Origin: Leptospira levettii
GTDB lineage: Bacteria; Spirochaetota; Leptospiria; Leptospirales; Leptospiraceae
Assembly: GCF_002812085.1 (NCBI RefSeq)
Contig: NZ_NPDM01000006.1
Span: 1-64,000 of the forward strand
DNA: 64,000 bases
Reading direction: 5' to 3'
Made by a program: the position numbers and the translations under genes. Positions within the stretch are counted from its first letter, which is position 1. Each line of letters opens with the position of its first letter. Under the pieces are notes generated by a model. That model worked only from the letters and a program-made list of their open reading frames with translations. It had not been told where the DNA came from and did no database searches. Positions 1-6,691 of the stretch are shown piece after piece.

Positions 1-70
1 TCTAAAGGGATGAATAACTTGAAAGTGTTACCTATGTCTTGCTACAAAAGTGTTACCCATGTCCTGAGGC
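1..70. mobile_element. Probable insertion-sequence end with two direct terminal repeats
   Basis: Two near-identical 20-base direct repeats (18 of 20 bases match) occupy 22-41 and 47-66, each containing the core GTTACCYATGTCYTG. Spaced repeats of this kind at an element edge are typical of IS21- and IS481-like transposons, where several copies bind the transposase. No transposase gene is visible, so the body of the element would lie to the left, outside the window. The family assignment is an inference from the repeat pattern only. Confidence 0.4.
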
Positions 71-84
71 ATACATTTAACATA

Positions 85-254
85 TGGCGTATAACGAACT
101 AGCCTTAACGACGTAGGCTGACCCTGAGTCCCTGAAGGGGACGTTAGGGACTGGCACGTAGTTTGCGGATGCAAACGAGTGACAGAAAGCCTATGTGTCG
201 CAGACCGAGCGAGGCCTCGTGCCGAAGCGAAGCGTTAAGGTGCTGTTATGCGAC
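85..254 (-). repeat. Long imperfect palindrome resembling an integron attC recombination site
   Basis: The two ends are inverted copies of each other: GTATAAC near 89-95 opposes GTTATGC at 245-251, and CTTAACG at 104-110 opposes CGTTAAG at 233-239. Between them lie smaller hairpins: AGTCCCT/AGGGACT (127-133/146-152), a perfect GTTTGC/GCAAAC stem with a 4-base loop (161-176), and the palindrome at 210-219. On the minus strand the order is R''-like GCATAAC, L'', L', then R'-like GTTATAC, as in attC sites that follow a cassette gene. It sits directly downstream of the two minus-strand genes that follow. The core bases deviate slightly from the strict attC consensus, so this is a candidate only. 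Confidence 0.5.
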
Positions 255-257
255 GTT

Positions 258-572
258 TTATTGGTTACAGTGTAAATCAATATATTCTTTAAATTTTTTA
301 TTTGCACTATGGTATTCATTGTAAACAAGAAAAGGTATACTTAACAGGGGAATAAGCCCATCATTTCCAATGGCAAATCCAATTATTAAGGACAAATATG
401 TTATTCCTGCGGGTGCTGCCCATTGATTCTCTCGATGCAAAATTAATTGCTTTCTGATAGGGAAATAATAGGCACTACATTCAGGAGATTTGTTGCTTGG
501 AAAGTCAGGAATAGTAACACAATTTGATTGAATTAATGTTGAAATAAGTATAATGATATAGATTTTACGCAT
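258..572 (-). CDS. Small putative lipoprotein, unknown function
   Basis: This 104-residue protein begins with a short hydrophobic signal peptide ending in a possible relaxed lipobox (LIQSNC, Cys about residue 18), so it is probably exported and lipidated. A second hydrophobic stretch (about residues 53-75) may be a membrane segment. It overlaps the end of the upstream gene by 40 bases, so the two are probably co-transcribed and translationally coupled. Both lie between the attC-like palindrome and an inverted copy of its outer motif at 1151-1160, as in a gene cassette. I do not recognise the family. Confidence 0.6.
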   Translation of the reverse strand: MRKIYIIILISTLIQSNCVTIPDFPSNKSPECSAYYFPIRKQLILHRENQWAAPAGITYLSLIIGFAIGNDGLIPLLSIPFLVYNEYHSANKKFKEYIDLHCNQ

Positions 573-1129
573 GAATTGATCGCCCTTAAGTTTGTATCTT
601 CAATTAAATTTTCAAATTTTTGAGTTCTAATTAGTCCATAAAAATATAGTGTAAGATTGTCTTTTTCGAAGATATTATCTGAATATATTAAATTATGGTT
701 TTTGTACACTGAATAATGTATGTTAATGGAATATTCAAGTTCTCTGTAATGTATTGGCCAATATCCAGTAAATGGAAAAATTACTGGTAAACTTAGCCAA
801 TAATTTCTTACTTCGTTTAAGATAGGTTTCATCAAGATGTCAATTTCATAAAAATCCTTGTTTTCGTTTTTTGAATCAGAGAATATTACATTATTAGAAA
901 TAAAATAATCATTTTTTAGATAGGAAGTAAATGTATACTTCCATGCTGGTTGAATTTCAGCTAATAGTTCATTTTCAATTTGAAAAGTTCTGATAGACAA
1001 ATTGATTTTAGTTTCTTTATTCTCAACTTCTGAAATTTTAACGGGAGTAGGAAGTTGTCTAATATCTAAAGTACAAGAAAACATGAAGAAGAAAGAAATA
1101 ATGAAGTAACTGGATTTATTTTTTTTCAT
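533..1129 (-). CDS. Putative lipoprotein, unknown function
   Basis: A 198-residue protein with an N-terminal signal peptide and a lipobox-like FMFSC (Cys about residue 19), followed by a Lys/Asn/Tyr-rich, probably periplasmic or surface domain without a recognised motif. The gene is clearly more AT-rich than the core genes of the window, which fits acquired DNA. It starts about 22 bases inside the motif GTCGCATAAC (1151-1160), close to where the first gene of an integron cassette would start. Its 3' end overlaps the next small lipoprotein gene. Confidence 0.65.
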   Translation of the reverse strand: MKKNKSSYFIISFFFMFSCTLDIRQLPTPVKISEVENKETKINLSIRTFQIENELLAEIQPAWKYTFTSYLKNDYFISNNVIFSDSKNENKDFYEIDILMKPILNEVRNYWLSLPVIFPFTGYWPIHYRELEYSINIHYSVYKNHNLIYSDNIFEKDNLTLYFYGLIRTQKFENLIEDTNLRAINSCVKSISLYLFQH

Positions 1130-1524
1130 TTTGATTTCATTTTATAAAATGTCGCATAACGAATGATCTCTGTATTGCGTTTAAAGTTTTTTGTTGTTTA
1201 AAAGGCGCATTATGGGTTAATTTTAATTTTCTGTCTGATCTTTGTATTTCGTTTAACAGGTTTTGAAGGTGTTTTACTTGTATTGTATTTTTGATTCAAA
1301 TTTTGTATAAAATCAGTGCTTGCCTATTTATGAGACATAATATCCTATTTTGGTTCGTTTGAGTTTAGGGATTAGCATAGCTTCGCCCCCTCAGTCCCAT
1401 TGAGTAAAAAGTGAATCTGATTCTTAATTCGAATATTTTGAGTTCAAATATTTTTTTGTTTGGCGGTCTTTTTTCTCATTTAACAAGAGAATCTTTGAAT
1501 TTTTTTGCCTAATTTTTTTGTGAT
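1130..1524. other. AT-rich intergenic stretch with one cassette-boundary motif
   Basis: No convincing gene is present. At 1151-1160 lies GTCGCATAAC, the exact reverse complement of 245-254, which marks the other boundary of the two-lipoprotein block. The remainder is T-rich. Near 1372-1400 a GGGATT and an AGTCCC could pair across a GC-richer segment, perhaps a decayed recombination site. No terminator or promoter stands out. Confidence 0.4.
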
Positions 1525-4134
1525 TTATGCAATAAAAATGGAATTCGCTTTATTGATAGTTTTGTTGTAGTTTTGATTTTTTTCGAATGAGAAGGGTAAA
1601 AATGTTTCTTCGCTAATTAGAATATCAAAGTTTTTGAAAGTGGAAATTCCGATCCAAATCTCTTTAAAACATTTTACCAATAAATTTCTGTAGTATTTTT
1701 CATCATATTTTGGCGTTTCGTTGGTCATTCCTTTGAAATTCGGAATCCAATTTGTATCCTTGTTTTGTGACTTGTCTAAAAACTGATCAATTCCGTTTGT
1801 ATTTAGGATTGGAGTATTTCCGTTTATTTTGTTGTTTGTTTCTTTTGTTTGGGTTGTTGGATGGGTTACAATCTTATCTTTCTTTTGTGTTTGGTTCCTG
1901 AATTTATGTTTTTCAGAATAGTGTGGTGGAGTAGGATCCATTTCGATTTTTTTTCTGGTGGATCGTATCTTTTCATTTTTGTTTAATTTTTTTTCCATTC
2001 GTTCTAAGGTTAGATACCTATCTCCTTTTTTTTCAGATTTTTGGTTGATAACAATGTATTTGATTTTTTCGCCAGCTTGGACACGAACACCCATGCCAAG
2101 TAGGTCTTTAACGGCAATGGTGCTAGGAGCATCAACAGTATAATCTTCTGGTTCTTTTGAAGTAGATTTTTGGATTACCAAATCTTTCCAGTTAAGATCG
2201 CCTGTTACAAGTTTGTTGTCATAATGATAAAAGATTTTCATGATCTCAGATTCTTTTTTTTGCATTTCAGCAATTGTTTTGAATTGGCACATCCATTGGA
2301 TCATTTGGTTTTGAGCATCACGAATTAATTTTGGAAAGTCTTTTCTTCTTGTAATGATGCCTCTTCCTTTGAATTGACCATTTGTAAATCTTCCCATATA
2401 ACGGTTTGCCACTGGTAATTTTTCATCCTGCGTGGAGGGTGGAAAACATAACCAAGAGTAAATCCCTTCTACTTCCATTCTAATTTTTGTACGTTTTTCA
2501 ATTTCTAAACAAATAGTTGTTAGATCTTCTTTTGTAATTGGACTTTTATCTTTTTTTTGAATGAAGATACTATCTGTGATTCCATGTACAACTTTGTATT
2601 GATATTCTTCAGATACTTCTTTAGCAGTGATTAGTTTTTCTCGTCCAAAAGCGGTAACAGCTTCATGACTCTCGAGTTTTCCAAATTTAGCATTTCGGTA
2701 ACCTAGATAACCAAAAGAGGTAACTAACATCCATTTTAAACTTGATTGTTTGGATTGAATATTGATGGAATTGGGATGATTGTTTTTTTTTTGTTCTTTA
2801 TAATGATTTCGTCTTTGGACTATGTGAGCCAATGCTTCCGAAACAATACCTTTTCGTTTAGAACAAATACGATACCCAAGTGACGGCACCTTTTCTATGT
2901 CAATTGAGTTTTCGCAACAGAGGCAGTTGATTGTTTCAGGAGAGATGTTATGAGTTACCATGATACTCGGATACATTTGAGAAAAATCAAGTTGTGCGAC
3001 GTTTTCTAACACAAATCCATTTGATATATCGGCTTGGAAAACAAGTCCTCCTTTGTCAGCATTTAACAACTGCAAGGCAGATTTCTCTGATTCAAGAGCA
3101 CTTTTTTGCCAAGGCACAAGGTAGTTCATTCGTAAGGCAACATCAACTTCAATGTAAGTGAGTGCTTTTCCTGTGGAAGCTCTTGCCATTTTTTGTACAG
3201 GTAGTCTGGATATACGTGAAAGTTCAATGATTCCGATTAGTTCTGCTTCTTTGTATACGAAACTATTTCGCGAATCAATATGCCATCTACCAAACAATGG
3301 ATAGGAAGGTGCTCTGTATACAATGGTACCGTAGGTGTTAAAACTTGTTCCTTGTGTTTGGATGGAACGTCTAATTAAACTAGTTTTATCTCTATCGAAT
3401 TCAGTAGTTAGGTGGTTCTCCTGAGCTGTTTTGAATAAATAGGGAAAAATAACTTGGTCTCCAAAAGATGATAGAACAATATCTGGATTGTGTTTTAGAA
3501 AGATTTCGTTTAGGTTTTTAATGAGTGTGATGCCATTGCCTGTGGGGATATTGTAGTTTTCATTGGAAGTTTCGATAATTAAGTTATTTTCACTAAAGGG
3601 ATGTCTATGGCTTTTTTCTAGGTAAAGAGAAATTGCACGTAGTTCTGGAACTTTATAGTCCAACTCATTTATATCGGTGAGAGATTTAATGGTTTTAATT
3701 TGATTTAGTCTATTTTTAGAAACTTCATATTCTAAAGTAACATAACAAAGAGGATAAATTTTTTTATCTACCATGTAACCTGTGGTGATTTCAATATCAG
3801 AATGGTAGATATCATATTTACCATACAAATTAAAAAGTTTGTTTGTAATCTTGGGAAGGAGTTGTGGTTTTGAGATGACAAGTTTCAAAACGGGTATTGT
3901 TTTATTTTGGTAAAACAGTATTTTTTCTGTAAAGTTCGGTATTTCTGCTAAGGCATCTAATTCATAAAATCGTTTGACTAGTTTTTTTAAAATAGTGGGT
4001 GAAGCGTTTGCATAAATAACAGGAAAATACTCGTCAACAAAAAGTTTTAATTCACCTGAGTCAGATTTGATCCAAATATAAATTTTTTGTTCTGAGTGGT
4101 AGATATCAAATAGATAACCATTGTAAGTTTCCAT
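1525..4134 (-). CDS. Divergent family-B DNA polymerase
   Basis: An 869-residue protein with the polymerase motifs of family B: motif A as LDFSQMYPSI (about residue 383), motif B as KWMLVTSFGYLGYRNAKFG (about 466-485) and motif C as HGITDS (about 515). Motif C keeps the second Asp of the usual YGDTDS but has Ile in place of the first. The 3'-5' exonuclease looks inactive: where the DxE of Exo I is expected (about 161-172) the sequence reads VPELRAISLYLE. The last 170 residues are a low-complexity Lys/Asn/Thr-rich linker plus a short conserved-looking tail. It follows a small gene and a RecA-like gene on the same strand, suggesting a DNA-repair or translesion module rather than the replicase. 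Confidence 0.88.
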   Translation of the reverse strand: METYNGYLFDIYHSEQKIYIWIKSDSGELKLFVDEYFPVIYANASPTILKKLVKRFYELDALAEIPNFTEKILFYQNKTIPVLKLVISKPQLLPKITNKLFNLYGKYDIYHSDIEITTGYMVDKKIYPLCYVTLEYEVSKNRLNQIKTIKSLTDINELDYKVPELRAISLYLEKSHRHPFSENNLIIETSNENYNIPTGNGITLIKNLNEIFLKHNPDIVLSSFGDQVIFPYLFKTAQENHLTTEFDRDKTSLIRRSIQTQGTSFNTYGTIVYRAPSYPLFGRWHIDSRNSFVYKEAELIGIIELSRISRLPVQKMARASTGKALTYIEVDVALRMNYLVPWQKSALESEKSALQLLNADKGGLVFQADISNGFVLENVAQLDFSQMYPSIMVTHNISPETINCLCCENSIDIEKVPSLGYRICSKRKGIVSEALAHIVQRRNHYKEQKKNNHPNSINIQSKQSSLKWMLVTSFGYLGYRNAKFGKLESHEAVTAFGREKLITAKEVSEEYQYKVVHGITDSIFIQKKDKSPITKEDLTTICLEIEKRTKIRMEVEGIYSWLCFPPSTQDEKLPVANRYMGRFTNGQFKGRGIITRRKDFPKLIRDAQNQMIQWMCQFKTIAEMQKKESEIMKIFYHYDNKLVTGDLNWKDLVIQKSTSKEPEDYTVDAPSTIAVKDLLGMGVRVQAGEKIKYIVINQKSEKKGDRYLTLERMEKKLNKNEKIRSTRKKIEMDPTPPHYSEKHKFRNQTQKKDKIVTHPTTQTKETNNKINGNTPILNTNGIDQFLDKSQNKDTNWIPNFKGMTNETPKYDEKYYRNLLVKCFKEIWIGISTFKNFDILISEETFLPFSFEKNQNYNKTINKANSIFIA

Positions 4135-4198
4135 TTTGAATTGGACTTTAGTTTATTTCAGAAGTATTATGATGGGAATTAATATTTGCTAATGTTTT

Positions 4199-4444
4199 TT
4201 ATTCCGGGATTTTCTTTTTAAGTTCATTTAGCTCTTTTTTTAGTTCAATCATCATTGATAAAAGCATGGAATCGATTGGATAGGGGAGTGAAGCCATCAC
4301 ACCAGCTTGCACCTGTAATTTGGCTATTCGAATGAGATCATCGTAAATCTCTTGGTCCACTTTTCTGAGTGCCCTTCTGAAATCAGATAGGTTTTCTTCG
4401 ATTTGTAACATTTGACGTGAATAAGGGGAAATTGTTCTGCCCAT
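4199..4444 (-). CDS. Small helical protein of the polymerase B module
   Basis: An 81-residue, predominantly helical protein (MGRTISPYSRQML...) rich in Leu, Lys and Glu, with a C-terminal amphipathic helix. I chose the ATG at 4444 because only one base separates it from the TAA of the upstream RecA-like gene, a typical coupled start; a longer reading upstream is out of frame with any conserved-looking sequence. The stretch FRRALRKVDQEIYDDLIR and the LLSMMIELKKEL tail recall short proteins that I remember next to atypical polymerase B genes in other bacteria (not verified). A role as a polymerase or RecA-like accessory is inferred from position. Confidence 0.7.
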   Translation of the reverse strand: MGRTISPYSRQMLQIEENLSDFRRALRKVDQEIYDDLIRIAKLQVQAGVMASLPYPIDSMLLSMMIELKKELNELKKKIPE

Positions 4445-4445
4445 T

Positions 4446-5054
4446 TTATGCTCCAGTGATAGATGTTTTTCTTGTACGGATCCTTGAGAGTCCTTTTTCT
4501 GTTTTGAGTTCCCATAGAGTTTGGGAAGCCCGTAAAAGTTTTGGGAAAAAAAGTTTAAAATTTTTGTGAGAATAAGTCCATGATTCAATGATAAGGAGAG
4601 GAACATTTTCTGTTGGAAATTTTTCAATAAAACCAAGCATCAAATTTAATAAATAAATTCCTTCGTCATCTTTTACGTCCCCATCCAGAAATTGTTTACA
4701 AGGGGCTAACAAGAAATAGATGGTGTTATCTCTTTTTTCTTTCAAAATATTTTGTAGAGCGTCTAGGATTTGGTAAGGGGTGAAGGCTCTTTGGATTTGA
4801 ATTTGTTCCAAAAAAGGTTCTGGTGCTAGGTTTTGTTTTCTTGTTTCTTCTGTGATGGTGAAGGGATTGAAGCGGATGGCACAATCCAAGTTAAACACCT
4901 GGAAACCTGAACAAACCAGAGCGTACTGCCAGTAGTGAGCAAGTTTGTACATTCCCCTTTCTCCCGTCAGAAGTCCCAAATCCTTTTGGTTCCAATTTTG
5001 GATGGGTTCGTAGATATTTGTGGAAGAGTAGTGGGTTTGTTCTGCGAGGTCCAT
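4446..5054 (-). CDS. RecA-like fold protein with degenerate Walker A (ImuA-like)
   Basis: A protein of about 202 residues whose N-terminal third resembles the RecA/ImuA fold: LLTGERGMYKL (about residues 27-37) sits where a Walker A GxxGxGKT would be but lacks the Gly-Lys-Thr. A following strand (GFQVFNLDCA) and a later hydrophobic strand (VPLLIIES) fit the rest of the fold. It probably does not hydrolyse ATP. I start it at the ATG at 5054; a GTG at 5117 would add 21 residues but would place the palindrome at 5057-5076 inside the gene. It is the first gene of the three-gene polymerase B module and may play the role that ImuA plays beside translesion polymerases. Confidence 0.7.
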   Translation of the reverse strand: MDLAEQTHYSSTNIYEPIQNWNQKDLGLLTGERGMYKLAHYWQYALVCSGFQVFNLDCAIRFNPFTITEETRKQNLAPEPFLEQIQIQRAFTPYQILDALQNILKEKRDNTIYFLLAPCKQFLDGDVKDDEGIYLLNLMLGFIEKFPTENVPLLIIESWTYSHKNFKLFFPKLLRASQTLWELKTEKGLSRIRTRKTSITGA

Positions 5055-5056
5055 GA

Positions 5057-5076
5057 TACTATCTATATGTATAGTA
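5057..5076 (-). promoter_or_regulatory. Candidate operator/promoter palindrome before the polymerase B module
   Basis: The 20-base sequence has 6-base outer arms that pair perfectly (TACTAT/ATAGTA) around CTATATGT; 16 of 20 positions are symmetric. It ends 2 bases upstream of the proposed ATG, and its TATACAT/TATAGAT portion could be a -10 element, so a repressor bound here would block transcription. An SOS-type repressor is a reasonable guess given the genes controlled, but the sequence does not match a LexA box that I can name with confidence. Confidence 0.4.
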
Positions 5077-5183
5077 AAAATATGTAAAGTGAAATTTCCT
5101 TCGTTAACTTTTTTCACTCCCTGTAAAAATCCGAAGAACAGGATTTAAAGAGACATAATCCGAAAAATTATCTAGGAACCGTT

Positions 5184-5354
5184 ATGGATCCTTCGCAGAT
5201 CCAATTGAGACTCAATGAAAATCAAATGTTTGAAGACTGGTATTCGAGTAGAGGATGGAAAGGAAACATGAAAATAAACTTTGGATGCAAAAAGAAAACG
5301 ACCAACATCGATGAATGCACGTTTGGTGGTCGTTTGTTTGTGAGGGAATTTTAA
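5184..5354 (+). CDS. Possible small protein of 56 residues
   Basis: An ATG preceded by AGGA at a 7-base spacing opens a 56-codon frame ending in TAA. The product is hydrophilic and basic, with two Cys residues in its second half (FGCKKKTTNIDEC). It overlaps the 3' end of the converging membrane-protein gene by 4 bases and lies in the gap downstream of that gene. No family is recognised, and the frame is short enough to occur by chance. Confidence 0.3.
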   Translation: MDPSQIQLRLNENQMFEDWYSSRGWKGNMKINFGCKKKTTNIDECTFGGRLFVREF

Positions 5355-5728
5355 AGCGGAGGAACTTCTCCAACCGTTTTGACACCAGTCACAAAATACC
5401 TGGTTTCAGCAAAACAACTGAAAGGTACACCAATGTGTTCTTCATATTCCAAAACTACTCGTTTGCCGATAGAACCATTCAATTGTTCGGCTATCGATTC
5501 ATCACGGATACTGAAATAAAATTTTTCGGTCATAGTGCCTGGCATGGTCACAAGTGCCATTTCGCCTTCCCAAGTTTTACAAACCCAACCCTTTTTGGAG
5601 AGTTTTTGGATGTAACCGGCACGGTCTCCTTCCGAATAACTCCAAGTGAGAGTAAGCCAAGTATAACCCGCAAACAGAATCGCGAGTAAGATGAGGAATA
5701 AACTGAAACGAAAGATGAATTTGCCCAT
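5351..5728 (-). CDS. Membrane-anchored protein, unknown function
   Basis: A 125-residue protein with one N-terminal transmembrane helix (about residues 5-27) followed by a roughly 95-residue soluble domain with alternating short strands (for example RVVLEYEEHIG) and a Cys pair (GWVCKTW, FSCFAETRYF). The compact domain suggests a single-pass protein facing the periplasm. It is monocistronic: the next minus-strand gene begins about 300 bases further on. I do not recognise a named family. Confidence 0.75.
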   Translation of the reverse strand: MGKFIFRFSLFLILLAILFAGYTWLTLTWSYSEGDRAGYIQKLSKKGWVCKTWEGEMALVTMPGTMTEKFYFSIRDESIAEQLNGSIGKRVVLEYEEHIGVPFSCFAETRYFVTGVKTVGEVPPL

Positions 5729-5813
5729 ATATTAATGCTGAAGTATGCCACTGGAAACAAAACTTTCAAGACAATATTTCTTCGAATCTTGGAAACAAAC
5801 CCTAAGAGATTGA

Positions 5814-5891
5814 GTTCGCGCCAGGGATACGGAGGGCTTGGTCTGCCCATGGCAGACGGAAGCGAACGCGCACCCCGGAGTAGCCCGGTCC
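5814..5891 (+). repeat. GC-rich structured intergenic element
   Basis: An abrupt GC-rich island in AT-rich DNA. It has a perfect 7-base hairpin, GTCTGCC/GGCAGAC with a 3-base loop (5841-5857), enclosed by GTTCG (5814-5818) and CGAAC (5863-5867). The 5' side carries CCAGGGAT and the 3' side CCCCGGAGTAGCCCGGTCC. I recall elements with the same plan (AGGGAT, variable hairpin, AGCCCGGTCC) scattered between genes in several phyla, but could not check. It may be a dispersed repeat or a structured RNA; no protein is supported here. Confidence 0.5.
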
Positions 5892-6031
5892 TTACACGAG
5901 AATCGATGGGTGATGGGTTGGATGAGGCGCCAAAACCATAAGGCGGCCAAAAGATGAACAAATTTTCAAAAAAATGGGAAAGTAAAGGGAAACGATTGAG
6001 AAATAAGGGACTTCATGGTAGAGGAGACTCA

Positions 6032-6060
6032 TTGGGTGGCGGGTCCAGTTCCCCACCCAA
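6032..6060 (+). promoter_or_regulatory. Hairpin in the leader of the LpoB-like gene
   Basis: A perfect 8-base stem, TTGGGTGG (6032-6039) with CCACCCAA (6053-6060), closes a 13-base loop. It lies 64 bases upstream of the lipoprotein start, in the 396-base gene-free stretch 5729-6124 that also holds the GC-rich element. There is no T tract, so it is not an obvious terminator. It may be a dispersed palindromic repeat or a structured 5' leader. Confidence 0.35.
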
Positions 6061-6124
6061 ATCGGGCGGGGATACCACCGCAAACTTCTTGCCAAACTCC
6101 AATTCCTATCCCAAACTAACACCT

Positions 6125-6691
6125 ATGCATCAGAAATTTTTGATTTTATTCGTATCGTTTGCTATTGTTAGTTGTTCAACTGGGGCATCTTACCAAAAAC
6201 CAGAAAACGCCAAGGCCACCAAACAATGGGGTGTTGTAGAAGTAAAAGAAACTGTAAAAAGTATGAGTCATTCCTTATCAGTATATTATAAAACAGAAAT
6301 GAAGACTGGATTTTTAGAATGGAGAAAGTTACAAAATAGTACCTCGGAACATATTGATACAAAACTCATTACCAATGAAATTCTAAACCAACTTACAAAA
6401 GATAAGGTTCCTTTTGTTGATACCTCTGTGCGTGAAGATGCAACCAAAGAAATGGCATTTGGAAAAACAGGAATGGTTTCATCTGATTCTCGATTGGCAG
6501 TTGGAAAATTCAAGTCACCGTCCCACCAAATCAAAGGTGAGATCAATGAAGTGGTTAATTTTGAATCAGGAACAAAAATTCAATACATCACTGTGACTCT
6601 TTTTCTGGTAAGTTTGGAGACGAATCAAATCGTTTGGAGTGAACAAACCAACTTTCTTAAAAAAAGCCGAGTGGAAGGTTACGGGTTCTGA
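6125..6691 (+). CDS. LpoB-like lipoprotein (penicillin-binding-protein activator family)
   Basis: A 188-residue protein with a signal peptide and lipobox IVSC (Cys about residue 17). The frame stays open further upstream, but the ATG at 6125 puts the signal peptide at the N-terminus, so I start there. The body has the layout of the LpoB/YcfM family: a paired target sequence (about 75-120), SPSHQIKGEINEVV and a final strand block with LVSLETNQIVWSEQ. In E. coli LpoB is an outer-membrane lipoprotein that activates PBP1b; here the assignment rests on pattern only. It converges on and overlaps the 3' end of a TPR lipoprotein gene, a neighbour type that occurs beside LpoB homologues elsewhere. Confidence 0.65.
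   Translation: MHQKFLILFVSFAIVSCSTGASYQKPENAKATKQWGVVEVKETVKSMSHSLSVYYKTEMKTGFLEWRKLQNSTSEHIDTKLITNEILNQLTKDKVPFVDTSVREDATKEMAFGKTGMVSSDSRLAVGKFKSPSHQIKGEINEVVNFESGTKIQYITVTLFLVSLETNQIVWSEQTNFLKKSRVEGYGF

Noticed and set aside
1367..1405. Short stretch recalling Vibrio attC sequence (GTTTGAGTTTA, CAGTCCCATTGAG)
   Set aside because: The order of the two parts is not that of an attC site and no partner arms are visible; chance similarity is likely, although decay of a site is possible.
5954..6124. N-terminal extension of the LpoB-like gene
   Set aside because: The extension is basic and Gly/Pro-rich and would bury the signal peptide, which begins at 6125.
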